Source: Microbacterium sp. H1-D42
GTDB lineage: Bacteria; Actinomycetota; Actinomycetes; Actinomycetales; Microbacteriaceae
DNA: 64,000 nucleotides
Assembly: GCF_022637555.1 (NCBI RefSeq)
Contig: NZ_CP093342.1
Span: forward strand, 744,001-808,000
Direction: 5' to 3'
The notes under the pieces were generated by a model, which was given only the letters and a program-made list of their open reading frames with translations, was not told where the DNA came from and searched no databases. Positions within the stretch are counted from its first letter, which is position 1; each line of letters begins with the position of its first letter. Shown here piece after piece: positions 33,235-40,613 of this stretch. The translations under genes were made by a program, and so were the position numbers.

Positions 33235-34002
33235 TCAGCGCGAGGAGTTCGTGGTGCGGCCGCGCACGATGCCGACGAAAGCGTCGACGTCGGGCGTGGT
33301 CGTGTCGCGGCGCCATGCGACGCCCACCGGCGAGACGGGACCGGCCAGGAGAGGGCGGTAGTCGACGTCCTTGCGGTGATGCAGGCGCGCCAGCGACATC
33401 GGCACCACGACGATCCCGACGCCGCTCGCGGCTGTGGCGATGGCCTCTTCGGTGGTCGCGACCTGCGGGAAGCTCGGCGCGATGGTCGGCAGATCCAGCG
33501 GCCCGAGCACATCGTCGGCCGGGGTGATCAGCACCTGTCGGACCAGGTCGTCGGCGGTCAGTCGATCGGTCGCCAGCAGGAACGAATCGATCGCAGCCAC
33601 CACGACCGGGATCTCTTCGTACAGCGGGATCACATGCAGGTCTTCCGGGCGCTCGACCGGCAGTCGCACGATCCCAGCATCCACCTGCTCTGCGCCGTCA
33701 TCGAAGAACTCGCGCTGCGCGGCGACGGTGAGCGGAACGAGCTCGATCTCGACGTGCGGCATGCGCTCTTTCCACGCGTCGATCCACTTGCCGGGCGTCG
33801 CACCAGGGATGATCCCGAGGCGGAACGTGCGCGGCTCTTCGGGGGCCGGCTTGGGCTCGTCGAAGCGCTTCGCCGGGGCCTTCTTCTGCGTACTCTTGCC
33901 CGGTGCTCCCTTGCCCTGTGCACCCTTCTTGGGCGCGGGCTTGCCCGAACCAGGACGCGCCGGACGGGCCCCACGTGCAGGTCGACGCCGGTCGTTCTTC
34001 AT
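33235..34002 (-). CDS. LysR substrate-binding domain protein lacking the HTH
   Basis: 255 residues. From about residue 57 the sequence follows the LysR effector domain (FRLGIIPGATPGKWIDAW; VDAGIVRLPVE; VPMSLARLHH), but the N-terminal winged helix is replaced by about 55 Lys/Arg/Pro/Gly-rich residues (SGKPAPKKGAQGKGAPGK). TACGCT 6 bases before the ATG supports this start, so it is a full gene, not a fragment. Binding of nucleic acid or a partner via the basic tail is inference. Confidence 0.82.
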   Translation of the reverse strand: MKNDRRRPARGARPARPGSGKPAPKKGAQGKGAPGKSTQKKAPAKRFDEPKPAPEEPRTFRLGIIPGATPGKWIDAWKERMPHVEIELVPLTVAAQREFFDDGAEQVDAGIVRLPVERPEDLHVIPLYEEIPVVVAAIDSFLLATDRLTADDLVRQVLITPADDVLGPLDLPTIAPSFPQVATTEEAIATAASGVGIVVVPMSLARLHHRKDVDYRPLLAGPVSPVGVAWRRDTTTPDVDAFVGIVRGRTTNSSR

Positions 34003-34008
34003 CGGTTC

Positions 34009-34014
34009 AGCGTA
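34009..34014 (-). promoter_or_regulatory. -10 box of the LysR-domain gene, leaderless
   Basis: TACGCT on the minus strand with 6 bases to the ATG at 34002. Confidence 0.5.
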
Positions 34015-34037
34015 GCGGCCGCCGCCAGCGGGGTGGT

Positions 34038-34727
34038 TCAGGCCGGGCGCACGGCCACACAGCACTGGCCTTCGTGCGGTTCGCCGTGCGCGCAGAGCTG
34101 CTCGCAGCCGAGTCCGTCGAGGATGCCGTCGATCAGCGCGAGGTTCGCCGAGCACACCAGCTGGGTGTGGTCGCGGGCGAGCGAGTCGAAGGGGCAGTTC
34201 GCGAGTGTGAGCGCATCGCCCCCGCGGCGCGGCTCGTAGCCATGCGCGTCGAGCACCGTGGCGATGCGCACGAGGTCGTCGGGGGCCTCCCCGTCGGGCG
34301 AATCGGATGCTGTCGCGGATGCTGCGATGAGGCGTCCTTCTTCGCGGGCGACCGCGTCGACAGCATCCGACAGCGGCATCCCGTCGCCGGCGCGTTCGAT
34401 CGCACCGGCGAGCAGGTGGCCGACCAGGTCGTAGCGGCGCTCGGGCAGTGAGACGGCGATCGTTCCGGTGGCGCGGCGGTACAGCTTGGACGGGCGGCCC
34501 GCTCCGGGGCCGGTGCGGCCGCTCAGTCGGCGGAACTCCGTTTCGAGCAGCCCCACCTCGACGAGCTTGTCGAGGTGGAAGCGGGCCATGTGCGCCGGTA
34601 TCTCGATGGCGTCAGCGGCGGTGTCGCGCGTGACGGGGTCTGGCTGCGCGGCGATGAACTCGTAGAGGGCGCGCCGGGTCTCGTCGGCGAGTGCGCCGAT
34701 GCTCACTGCACGGTCGGTGGTGCTCAT
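34038..34727 (-). CDS. SufR-like HTH regulator with cysteine cluster
   Basis: 229 residues. N-terminal winged helix (ADETRRALYEFIAAQPDPVT; IPAHMARFHLDKLVEVGLLE) and a C-terminal cysteine set: C178-x13-C192-x15-C208-x3-C212, then C222-C223. Spacing of the first three resembles the Fe-S ligands of SufR. It is not beside a suf operon here, so it may be an orphan Fe-S or redox sensor. An AT-rich promoter with TACACT and TCTAA/TTAGA arms precedes it. Confidence 0.82.
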   Translation of the reverse strand: MSTTDRAVSIGALADETRRALYEFIAAQPDPVTRDTAADAIEIPAHMARFHLDKLVEVGLLETEFRRLSGRTGPGAGRPSKLYRRATGTIAVSLPERRYDLVGHLLAGAIERAGDGMPLSDAVDAVAREEGRLIAASATASDSPDGEAPDDLVRIATVLDAHGYEPRRGGDALTLANCPFDSLARDHTQLVCSANLALIDGILDGLGCEQLCAHGEPHEGQCCVAVRPA

Positions 34728-34732
34728 GGGTC

Positions 34733-34760
34733 TCTAACAAACAGTGTACTCGCTTTTAGA
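34733..34760. promoter_or_regulatory. Candidate operator of the SufR-like gene
   Basis: TCTAA and TTAGA form 5-base arms 18 bases apart in an AT-rich stretch that also contains TACACT on the minus strand, a likely -10 box. Autoregulation is inferred. Confidence 0.35.
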
Positions 34761-34790
34761 AACGACCGGACCGACCACTGAGGGGCAGGG

Positions 34791-35183
34791 TTACGGCTGG
34801 CTCGGCCGCGCCGCGCGCTGAGCGCGGCGGATCAGGCCGACCAGCCCAGCGATCAGGACGAGCACCCCCAGCGACAGCAGGCTGACGGCGGCTATCGTGC
34901 CAGGGGTGAGGCCGGCGAACCAGTCGGTCAGGTCGTCGCGTCGGGCGGACGAGCTGAGAATCCAGATCCCAGTCCACGCCAGGGCCGCGAAGAAGACGCC
35001 CCAGACGATCGCAGCCCAGCGGGTGCGCGGGGTGAGAGCGGGGGAGGCAGCAGGACCGGTGGATGCTGCGGTGTCGGGGGACGCCACAGCATCCACCGTC
35101 GTGGCGTCGGCCACCTCGGCAGCCAGCAGCGGCAGCGTCGGCTGCGCGTTCAGGGGTTCGGGGTTGATCCGCTCGGTGTTCAT
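34791..35183 (-). CDS. Two-helix membrane protein coupled to PspC gene
   Basis: 130 residues: an Ala/Thr/Pro-rich cytosolic start of about 55 residues, then membrane helices WAAIVWGVFFAALAWTGIWIL and AAVSLLSLGVLVLIAGLVGLI with a basic end. Its ATG overlaps the stop of the PspC-domain gene (4 bases), so they are co-translated. No family recognised. Confidence 0.78.
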   Translation of the reverse strand: MNTERINPEPLNAQPTLPLLAAEVADATTVDAVASPDTAASTGPAASPALTPRTRWAAIVWGVFFAALAWTGIWILSSSARRDDLTDWFAGLTPGTIAAVSLLSLGVLVLIAGLVGLIRRAQRAARPSQP

Positions 35184-36760
35184 TCGGAGGTCTCCTCGTC
35201 GGCGCGCACGTAGTAGGTGACGTAGATGGTTCCGGAATCCTGGTCGATCGTGACCGGTGCTCGCGTGATCACGGTGGTCTCAGCTGTCGGATCATTGGCG
35301 GAGGTGACGGACTCGTGGATGATGTTCGTGCCGTCGCCGAGCGGCCGGCCGGTCCACGTACCGCTGTCACCGGGCTCGGAGGAGCCATCCGCGTGGAGCG
35401 CCACCTGCGTCCAGTTCACACTCACGTCGTCGCCGATCGTGGCGGTGAGATCCAGCTGCACGCCCTGATCGACGTTGATCTGGGTGAAGCCTTCGCCCTT
35501 GTGCACCGTGATCGGCTCAGACCGACCCTCCTCGAACGGATACAGCCAAAGAGCTGTGAAGCCGAACGGCTGGCGCAGGTCGACCGGTGCGGCATTCGAC
35601 AGTTGCACCTGGCCGAACCTCACATCGCCCACCGTCGCGCCGATGCCGGCGATCATCGCACCGAACAGCGTCACCGCTGTGACGAAAGCCAGGAAGCCGC
35701 TGCGTCGCCGCGCGATGCCGGTGATGATCATGCCGAGCGCCAGCACGAGGGAGGCCGAGAACAGCGCAAGGCCGACCGTGACAGCATCCGGAGTCTGCGA
35801 CCACAGCCACACGACCGCACCGGTGACCAGCGCGAGACCGATCGCCGTGGCGACGTACGCGAAGCTCGCGCGCGGCTTCGAATCCCTGCGCACGCGGCGT
35901 CTCTCGGCCGCCTCGGCCGAGAATGCGGCCGCGGTCTCCTCGCGTTCGCGGCGAGCCTGCTCGCGTGCGACGCGATCGGCATCCTGCTGCTGGTCGCGCC
36001 ATGCGCGCTCCTGCTGCTGCCAGGCGGCGTGCTGCTCACGCCAGGCGCCGAGGTCGGAAGGATCGGAGGGCTGGGCGGGTTCGGCCGGTTCGGCCGGGCG
36101 TTCGAGGGCGGGGGCGGATGCCATCATCGCAGCGAATGCGATCCCCCCGGCATCCGCCCCTCGCCCGTCCGTCTCAGCGGCGATACCCGAGTCGCCGGCT
36201 GAGACGAACGAGACCGGAGCGACCGTCGCCGCGGAAGCCGTTCGCGGGTCGGTCGGAGAACCTCCGGGGGTGCGGCGCGCAGCGCGCACGATGAAGACGA
36301 GCAGCACGATGACCAGTGCCAGCCCGAGGAAGAAGCCGAAGATGCTGAGGCCTGACGGGCCGCCGAAACCGTAGTCGTACCCGTTGTAGGGCCCCGTGAC
36401 GATGCGGAAGAACAGGCTCAGCGCCGAGAGCGGCCACAGCGTCATCAGCCCGATCACGACACCGGCGAGGATGCCGAGCTGCGCCGGCTCGTAGTGCCCA
36501 TGCACCAGTGTGCGGGCGTGGATGCGGCCCTCGGCGTCAGGCAGCAGCGCCCAGGCGATGGCGTACAGCAGGATCAGCGGCAGACCGCACAGCGTCGCGA
36601 CCACGAGGATGCCGCGGACGATCAGGGGATCGATGCGCAGGCGGGCGGCGATGCCGGCGGCGACCCCGCCGATCCAGCCCTCCGACCGCGCGATGCCGAG
36701 TCCTGCGACCCACGAGAAGAACCGGTTGTCGCCGGACGGCGGTGCGGTCGGAATCGTCAT
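35180..36760 (-). CDS. PspC-domain multispanning envelope protein
   Basis: 526 residues. An N-terminal PspC domain (GWIGGVAAGIAARLRIDPLIVRGILVV, residues 20-75), two further helices, a long charged coiled region (about 200-290, Arg/Glu/Gln-rich), then four helices and a C-terminal beta-rich region like the LiaF/toast-rack domains (DVRFGQVQLSNAAPVDL). Probably senses or buffers membrane stress. Divergent from the PspC-histidine kinase pair, with repeated half-sites between them. Confidence 0.87.
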   Translation of the reverse strand: MTIPTAPPSGDNRFFSWVAGLGIARSEGWIGGVAAGIAARLRIDPLIVRGILVVATLCGLPLILLYAIAWALLPDAEGRIHARTLVHGHYEPAQLGILAGVVIGLMTLWPLSALSLFFRIVTGPYNGYDYGFGGPSGLSIFGFFLGLALVIVLLVFIVRAARRTPGGSPTDPRTASAATVAPVSFVSAGDSGIAAETDGRGADAGGIAFAAMMASAPALERPAEPAEPAQPSDPSDLGAWREQHAAWQQQERAWRDQQQDADRVAREQARREREETAAAFSAEAAERRRVRRDSKPRASFAYVATAIGLALVTGAVVWLWSQTPDAVTVGLALFSASLVLALGMIITGIARRRSGFLAFVTAVTLFGAMIAGIGATVGDVRFGQVQLSNAAPVDLRQPFGFTALWLYPFEEGRSEPITVHKGEGFTQINVDQGVQLDLTATIGDDVSVNWTQVALHADGSSEPGDSGTWTGRPLGDGTNIIHESVTSANDPTAETTVITRAPVTIDQDSGTIYVTYYVRADEETSE

Positions 36761-36801
36761 GCTTCGATCCTGTCGGTCAGGTGGTGGTGCGTGCCATGGG
36801 G

Positions 36802-36842
36802 TGAACCCCTGACTGAACCCTGATCCTGTGCTCTCAGGGGGT
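36802..36842. promoter_or_regulatory. Repeated half-sites between divergent PspC units
   Basis: TGAACCCCTGA (36802-36812) and TGAACCCTGA (36813-36822) are in tandem, and TCAGGGGGT (36834-36842) is the inverted partner. Such spacing suits a LuxR-type response regulator binding both promoters. Confidence 0.45.
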
Positions 36843-36874
36843 CTGGCGAGGGCATCCGATGATTGGATGGCGTC

Positions 36875-38221
36875 ATGTCCTCTTCCGCCGCGCACGCAGC
36901 ATCCGATGCGCACGTCGCACAGGCCGCGCACTTCGCGCCGCGTCCGCGCCGCGTCGCCGCCCCGCCGCGCCCCGCACTGACGCGGGTGCGCGAGTGCGCC
37001 GTCTCTGGCACCGCCGCCGGCGTCGCCCGCCACCTCGGCGCGCGCGTGTGGGTGGTGCGGATGCTGTTCCTCGCTCTCACGCTGCTCGGTGGCGCCGGTG
37101 TGCTGCTGTACGTGTGGTGCTGGGCGTTCATGCCGTGGGAGCAGGGCGAGTCGGCGCCGTCGCGGAAGGTTCCGGTCGCGTGGATCCTGCTGGCGAGCGC
37201 CGTCGTGCTCGAACTCATCGTGTTGCCGCAGGTGGGCTCGGGGTACTTCTACTTCGCGGGGATCCCTCAGTCGGATCTCGGTGATCTGTCGTCGTTCGCG
37301 TACGACGTGGCTTCACTGGTGCTCGTCGTGGCGCTGCTCGCCGGAGCAGGGCTCTGGGCCGAGCTGGTGGATCGCACCGACCCCGCGCGGGGCACACGGC
37401 ACGCCAGCATCGTCAGAGGGATCGCCGTGGCGCTGCTCGTGCTGCTGCTCATCGTGCTGACGATGCGACCCGCATCGCCGATCCTGATGCTGCTGCCGAT
37501 CCTCGGCCTGCTCGCGGTGTTCTCGTCGTCGTTCGCGCATCGCTGGCGTGAGCTGCAGGGCGAGCGCATCCGCCGTATCCGCGAGGAGCAGCGCAGCGAG
37601 ATGGCCGCGCACCTGCACGATTCGGTGCTGCAGACCCTCGCCCTGATCCAGAACCGTGCCGGGGCGTCGAGCGAGGCTGCGCGCCTGGCCCGCGCGCAGG
37701 AGCGCGAGCTGCGGGCATGGCTGTACGACGGAGATGCCCCTGCCGACAGCGACCTGGCCACCGACTTGCGCGACTACGCCGGGGCGCTCGAGCTCGACTA
37801 CCCCGCGCACATCGATGTGGTCTCGGCTGGACTGTCCACCGAGCGGGCCAGCGGTGAGCTGGCCGCTGCCGCACGCGAAGCGATGCTGAACGCCGCCAGG
37901 CACGCGGGCGGCGACGTATCGGTGTACATCGAAGGTGCGGTGACCGGCGTCGACGTCTACATCCGCGACCGCGGTGCCGGGTTCGCCCTGAGTGCGGTGC
38001 CGAGTGACCGGCTCGGCGTGCGCGAGTCGATCATCGGTCGGATGCGACGGGCCGGCGGATCCGCGACCGTGCGCAGCGACGGAGGAGGCACCGAAGTGCA
38101 CCTGTGGATCGTCGGCACGGGGACTGGTGGTGTCGGATCGCCGGTGGCGACGGCTGCGTCGGGATCGGCGGCCGTGGCGCCCGCGTCGGGATCGGCGAGT
38201 GCGGAGGAGAGTCGTGGTTGA
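36875..38221 (+). CDS. PspC-domain sensor histidine kinase
   Basis: 448 residues from the ATG at 36875 (a TTG 12 bases earlier is possible). PspC domain at 35-95 (VSGTAAGVARHLGARVWVVRMLF), four or five membrane helices to about 215, HisKA_3 with phospho-acceptor His248 in AAHLHDSVLQTLALIQ, then an HATPase_c domain (REAMLNAARHAGG; DRGAGFAL). This is a NarL-type kinase linked to envelope stress. Overlaps the response regulator by 8 bases. Confidence 0.9.
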   Translation: MSSSAAHAASDAHVAQAAHFAPRPRRVAAPPRPALTRVRECAVSGTAAGVARHLGARVWVVRMLFLALTLLGGAGVLLYVWCWAFMPWEQGESAPSRKVPVAWILLASAVVLELIVLPQVGSGYFYFAGIPQSDLGDLSSFAYDVASLVLVVALLAGAGLWAELVDRTDPARGTRHASIVRGIAVALLVLLLIVLTMRPASPILMLLPILGLLAVFSSSFAHRWRELQGERIRRIREEQRSEMAAHLHDSVLQTLALIQNRAGASSEAARLARAQERELRAWLYDGDAPADSDLATDLRDYAGALELDYPAHIDVVSAGLSTERASGELAAAAREAMLNAARHAGGDVSVYIEGAVTGVDVYIRDRGAGFALSAVPSDRLGVRESIIGRMRRAGGSATVRSDGGGTEVHLWIVGTGTGGVGSPVATAASGSAAVAPASGSASAEESRG

Positions 38222-38873
38222 CAGCATCCGAGTGGTGATCGTCGACGACCACTCCATCTTCCGCTCCGGCCTGCGGGCCGACCTCGACGCGACCGTCGAG
38301 GTCGTCGGCGAGGCGGCCGACGTGCCGTCGGCGATCGCCGTGATCGGCGAGACGCAACCTGACGTCGTGCTGCTCGATGTGCACCTGCCCGGTGGCGGCG
38401 GGGCGGACGCGACTGGCGGCGAGACGGTGATCCGCAGCTCGACGCCGACCAGCGCGCGCTTTCTCGCGCTGAGTGTGTCGGATGCTGCTGAAGACGTCGT
38501 GCGCGTGATCCGCGCCGGTGCTCGCGGCTACATCACGAAGGGCTCCTCCGGCATCGAGGTCTCGCAGGCGGTGCATGCCGTCGCAGACGGCGACGCCGTG
38601 TTCTCACCGCGTCTGGCTGGATTCGTGCTCGATGCTTTCGGCGCTGTCGCCGGCGAGACCGCGGCTGTCGATGACGAACTCGATCGGCTGTCGTCCCGCG
38701 AGCAGGAGGTCATGCGGCTGATCGCCCGCGGATACGCCTACAAAGAGGTCGCGAGCGAGCTGTTCATCTCGATCAAGACCGTCGAGACGCACGTGTCGTC
38801 GGTGCTGCGCAAGCTGCAGCTCTCGTCGCGTCACGAGCTCACGGTGTGGGCGTCGGAGCGGCGACTGCTCTAG
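38214..38873 (+). CDS. NarL/LuxR-type response regulator
   Basis: 219 residues from a GTG at 38214 with GGAGGAG 8 bases upstream. Receiver domain with acidic pair D11-D12, phospho-acceptor D55 in LLDVHLPG and Lys in YITKGSSG; LuxR HTH at about 150-210 (LSSREQEVMRLIARGYAYKE, KTVETHVSSVLRKL). Partner of the upstream kinase. It probably binds the repeats between the divergent PspC units. Confidence 0.93.
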   Translation: MVDSIRVVIVDDHSIFRSGLRADLDATVEVVGEAADVPSAIAVIGETQPDVVLLDVHLPGGGGADATGGETVIRSSTPTSARFLALSVSDAAEDVVRVIRAGARGYITKGSSGIEVSQAVHAVADGDAVFSPRLAGFVLDAFGAVAGETAAVDDELDRLSSREQEVMRLIARGYAYKEVASELFISIKTVETHVSSVLRKLQLSSRHELTVWASERRLL

Positions 38874-38913
38874 AGCGAAGTCGGCTCGAGAATGGAACCG
38901 AGGAGGTGACGCA

Positions 38914-39171
38914 GTGCAGAAGAGAACGAGACGACGGGTCGCGGCGATCGTCGTCCCGCTCGTCGGACTGCTCTCCGGCGCACTCTTCGTGCGCCTTCTG
39001 CTCGACTGGTCGGACTCTCAGCCGTACGCCGGAGCGGAGACCGAGACGAGGTATATCGTGATCGCCGTCGGCGCAGTGGCCTGGGTCGCGGTCAGCTGCG
39101 CGATCGGCGTCTGGCTGTGGTGGTCCAGCCGGCGCTCTTCGCCCGCGCTCGATCGCGAAGCGTCGCGGTGA
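38914..39171 (+). CDS. Small two-helix membrane protein
   Basis: 85 residues, GTG start with GAGGAGGTG 6 bases upstream. A basic N-terminus (QKRTRRR), helix VAAIVVPLVGLLSGALFVRLL, a short external loop and a second helix (VIAVGAVAWVAVSCAIGVWLW), then a basic tail. Forty bases after the response regulator, so it may belong to that unit. No family recognised. Confidence 0.72.
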   Translation: MQKRTRRRVAAIVVPLVGLLSGALFVRLLLDWSDSQPYAGAETETRYIVIAVGAVAWVAVSCAIGVWLWWSSRRSSPALDREASR

Positions 39172-39180
39172 CTGGCGGGC

Positions 39181-39588
39181 TCAGGCCGCCAGCCACAGTC
39201 CCTTCTGGTCGGTGACGACCTTCGTTCCCGGTGCCACGATCTCGTCGTGCCCGATTCGCGTGCCGCGTGCGACCCGCGCGCCTGCGCCGATCTCAGTGCG
39301 CACGCCGATCCAGGCGTTCTCGCCGACGGCGGCGCCGGATCCGATGTGCGCGTGCGCGTCGATCCGCGCGTTCTCGCCGATCACGGCATCCGGTTCGATC
39401 CACGCGCCACGGGCGATGCGCGCCCCCGCTCCGACGCGCGCACCGGGTTCGATATAGGCGCCGATCTCGACGAAGGCCTTCGGATTCACCTTCGCACCAT
39501 GCGCGACGAGGCCGCGACCGTTCACGTGCTTGCGATATCGCAGCGTCGCGCCCTGGTCGTCCTCGATATCGATGTAGTTCTTACCCAC
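39181..39588 (-). CDS. Left-handed beta-helix (hexapeptide repeat) protein
   Basis: 135 residues from a GTG with GGGAGG 7 bases upstream. From residue 35 on it is made of about eleven hexapeptide turns (for example AYIEPGARVGAGARIARGAW). This fold is found in acyltransferases and carbonic anhydrase-like proteins, but no catalytic His-loop is visible, so enzyme function is uncertain. Confidence 0.82.
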   Translation of the reverse strand: MGKNYIDIEDDQGATLRYRKHVNGRGLVAHGAKVNPKAFVEIGAYIEPGARVGAGARIARGAWIEPDAVIGENARIDAHAHIGSGAAVGENAWIGVRTEIGAGARVARGTRIGHDEIVAPGTKVVTDQKGLWLAA

Positions 39589-39758
39589 GATTCCTCCCGA
39601 ATTCCGGGCTAGTCCCAGTAAGTGAACAACCACGGACCCGCTCGATACATTCCCGATCGGGGATGTCGGCGAGTGCGTTGGCGTAAAGCTGCCATCTCGT
39701 GCCGCTTTCCGGGCGACGCGGGCTAGGCTTCAAGGATTCCGACGACGAAGGCGTGCCG

Positions 39759-40562
39759 ATGGATGCAGTGGAACTCACCGATCGACTCGAAGCGCTCCTC
39801 CGCTCCGCCCGAGCGTCTGGTGAGACGAGCGCGACGGGGCTGGATGTCACACGTGAGCAGCCTGATGAGCCGCCTCTGGGTGAGGCGATAGCTACGCACA
39901 CGGACATGAATCAGCTGTTCAGCTCTCTCCAGCTCTCGGCGACGCACTCGGTCGACGCGCTCGACAACGGCGACTACTGCGCCGAGACGCGAGGTCAGAG
40001 CCCCTCGCAGACCGTCGCACTCGCCACCGGCGTGAGGTATCGGGTCGTGTACTCGACGGGCATCTTCGATCAGGACGCCCATCTCGAGGCGACACTCAGC
40101 GCGATAGCGCAGGGGGAGGACGCCCGCGTCTTCGACCATGTTCCCTCGCGGGTGCTCATCCGAGATGGTCAGGAGGTGCTGGTCATCGCCAGCGGGTATC
40201 CCGATGCCGAGCAGCTCGGCTTTCACTCAGCGCATCCCGCGGTCGTGAGCTACTTCTGCGAGATGTTCGACATGGTGTGGACCCGCGCGATCCCGGTGAC
40301 TGAGCGGCGCCCCGACATCGTGGGGATCCTCACCGGTGATCAGATCCAGCTGCTCAGATACCTTGTGCTCGGGCGCACCGATGCCAGCATCGCCCGATCC
40401 CTCGGCGTCAGCACCCGCACGGTTCAACGGCAGATTCAGACCATCCAGCTGCGGCTCGGCGCACGGGGAAGATTCCAGTTGGGGCTGTTGGTGAGCCGGT
40501 TCTTCCCGAGTCTCGGGAATGACTCCCAACCTCAGACGCACGTGGAGGCCCCGGCGCGTTGA
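39759..40562 (+). CDS. LuxR-family HTH regulator
   Basis: 267 residues from the ATG at 39759 (GAAGG about 8 bases upstream). The C-terminal 65 residues are a LuxR-type HTH (LTGDQIQLLRYLVLGRTDAS, VSTRTVQRQIQTIQLRLGA). The N-terminal 190 residues show no receiver aspartates or kinase motif and look like a TrmB/middle-domain-type module. Its signal is unknown. Convergent to the collagenase, possibly its regulator, which is speculation. Confidence 0.8.
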   Translation: MDAVELTDRLEALLRSARASGETSATGLDVTREQPDEPPLGEAIATHTDMNQLFSSLQLSATHSVDALDNGDYCAETRGQSPSQTVALATGVRYRVVYSTGIFDQDAHLEATLSAIAQGEDARVFDHVPSRVLIRDGQEVLVIASGYPDAEQLGFHSAHPAVVSYFCEMFDMVWTRAIPVTERRPDIVGILTGDQIQLLRYLVLGRTDASIARSLGVSTRTVQRQIQTIQLRLGARGRFQLGLLVSRFFPSLGNDSQPQTHVEAPAR

Positions 40563-40576
40563 CGCCGAAGCCTCCA

Positions 40577-40610
40577 CGATGCCCGATCGTCACTCGACGA
40601 TCGGGCATCG
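40577..40610. terminator. Bidirectional terminator, LuxR regulator / collagenase
   Basis: CGATGCCCGATCGTC, loop ACTC, GACGATCGGGCATCG: a perfect 15-base stem with a tetraloop in the 51-base gap between convergent genes. Confidence 0.85.
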
Positions 40611-40613
40611 ACC

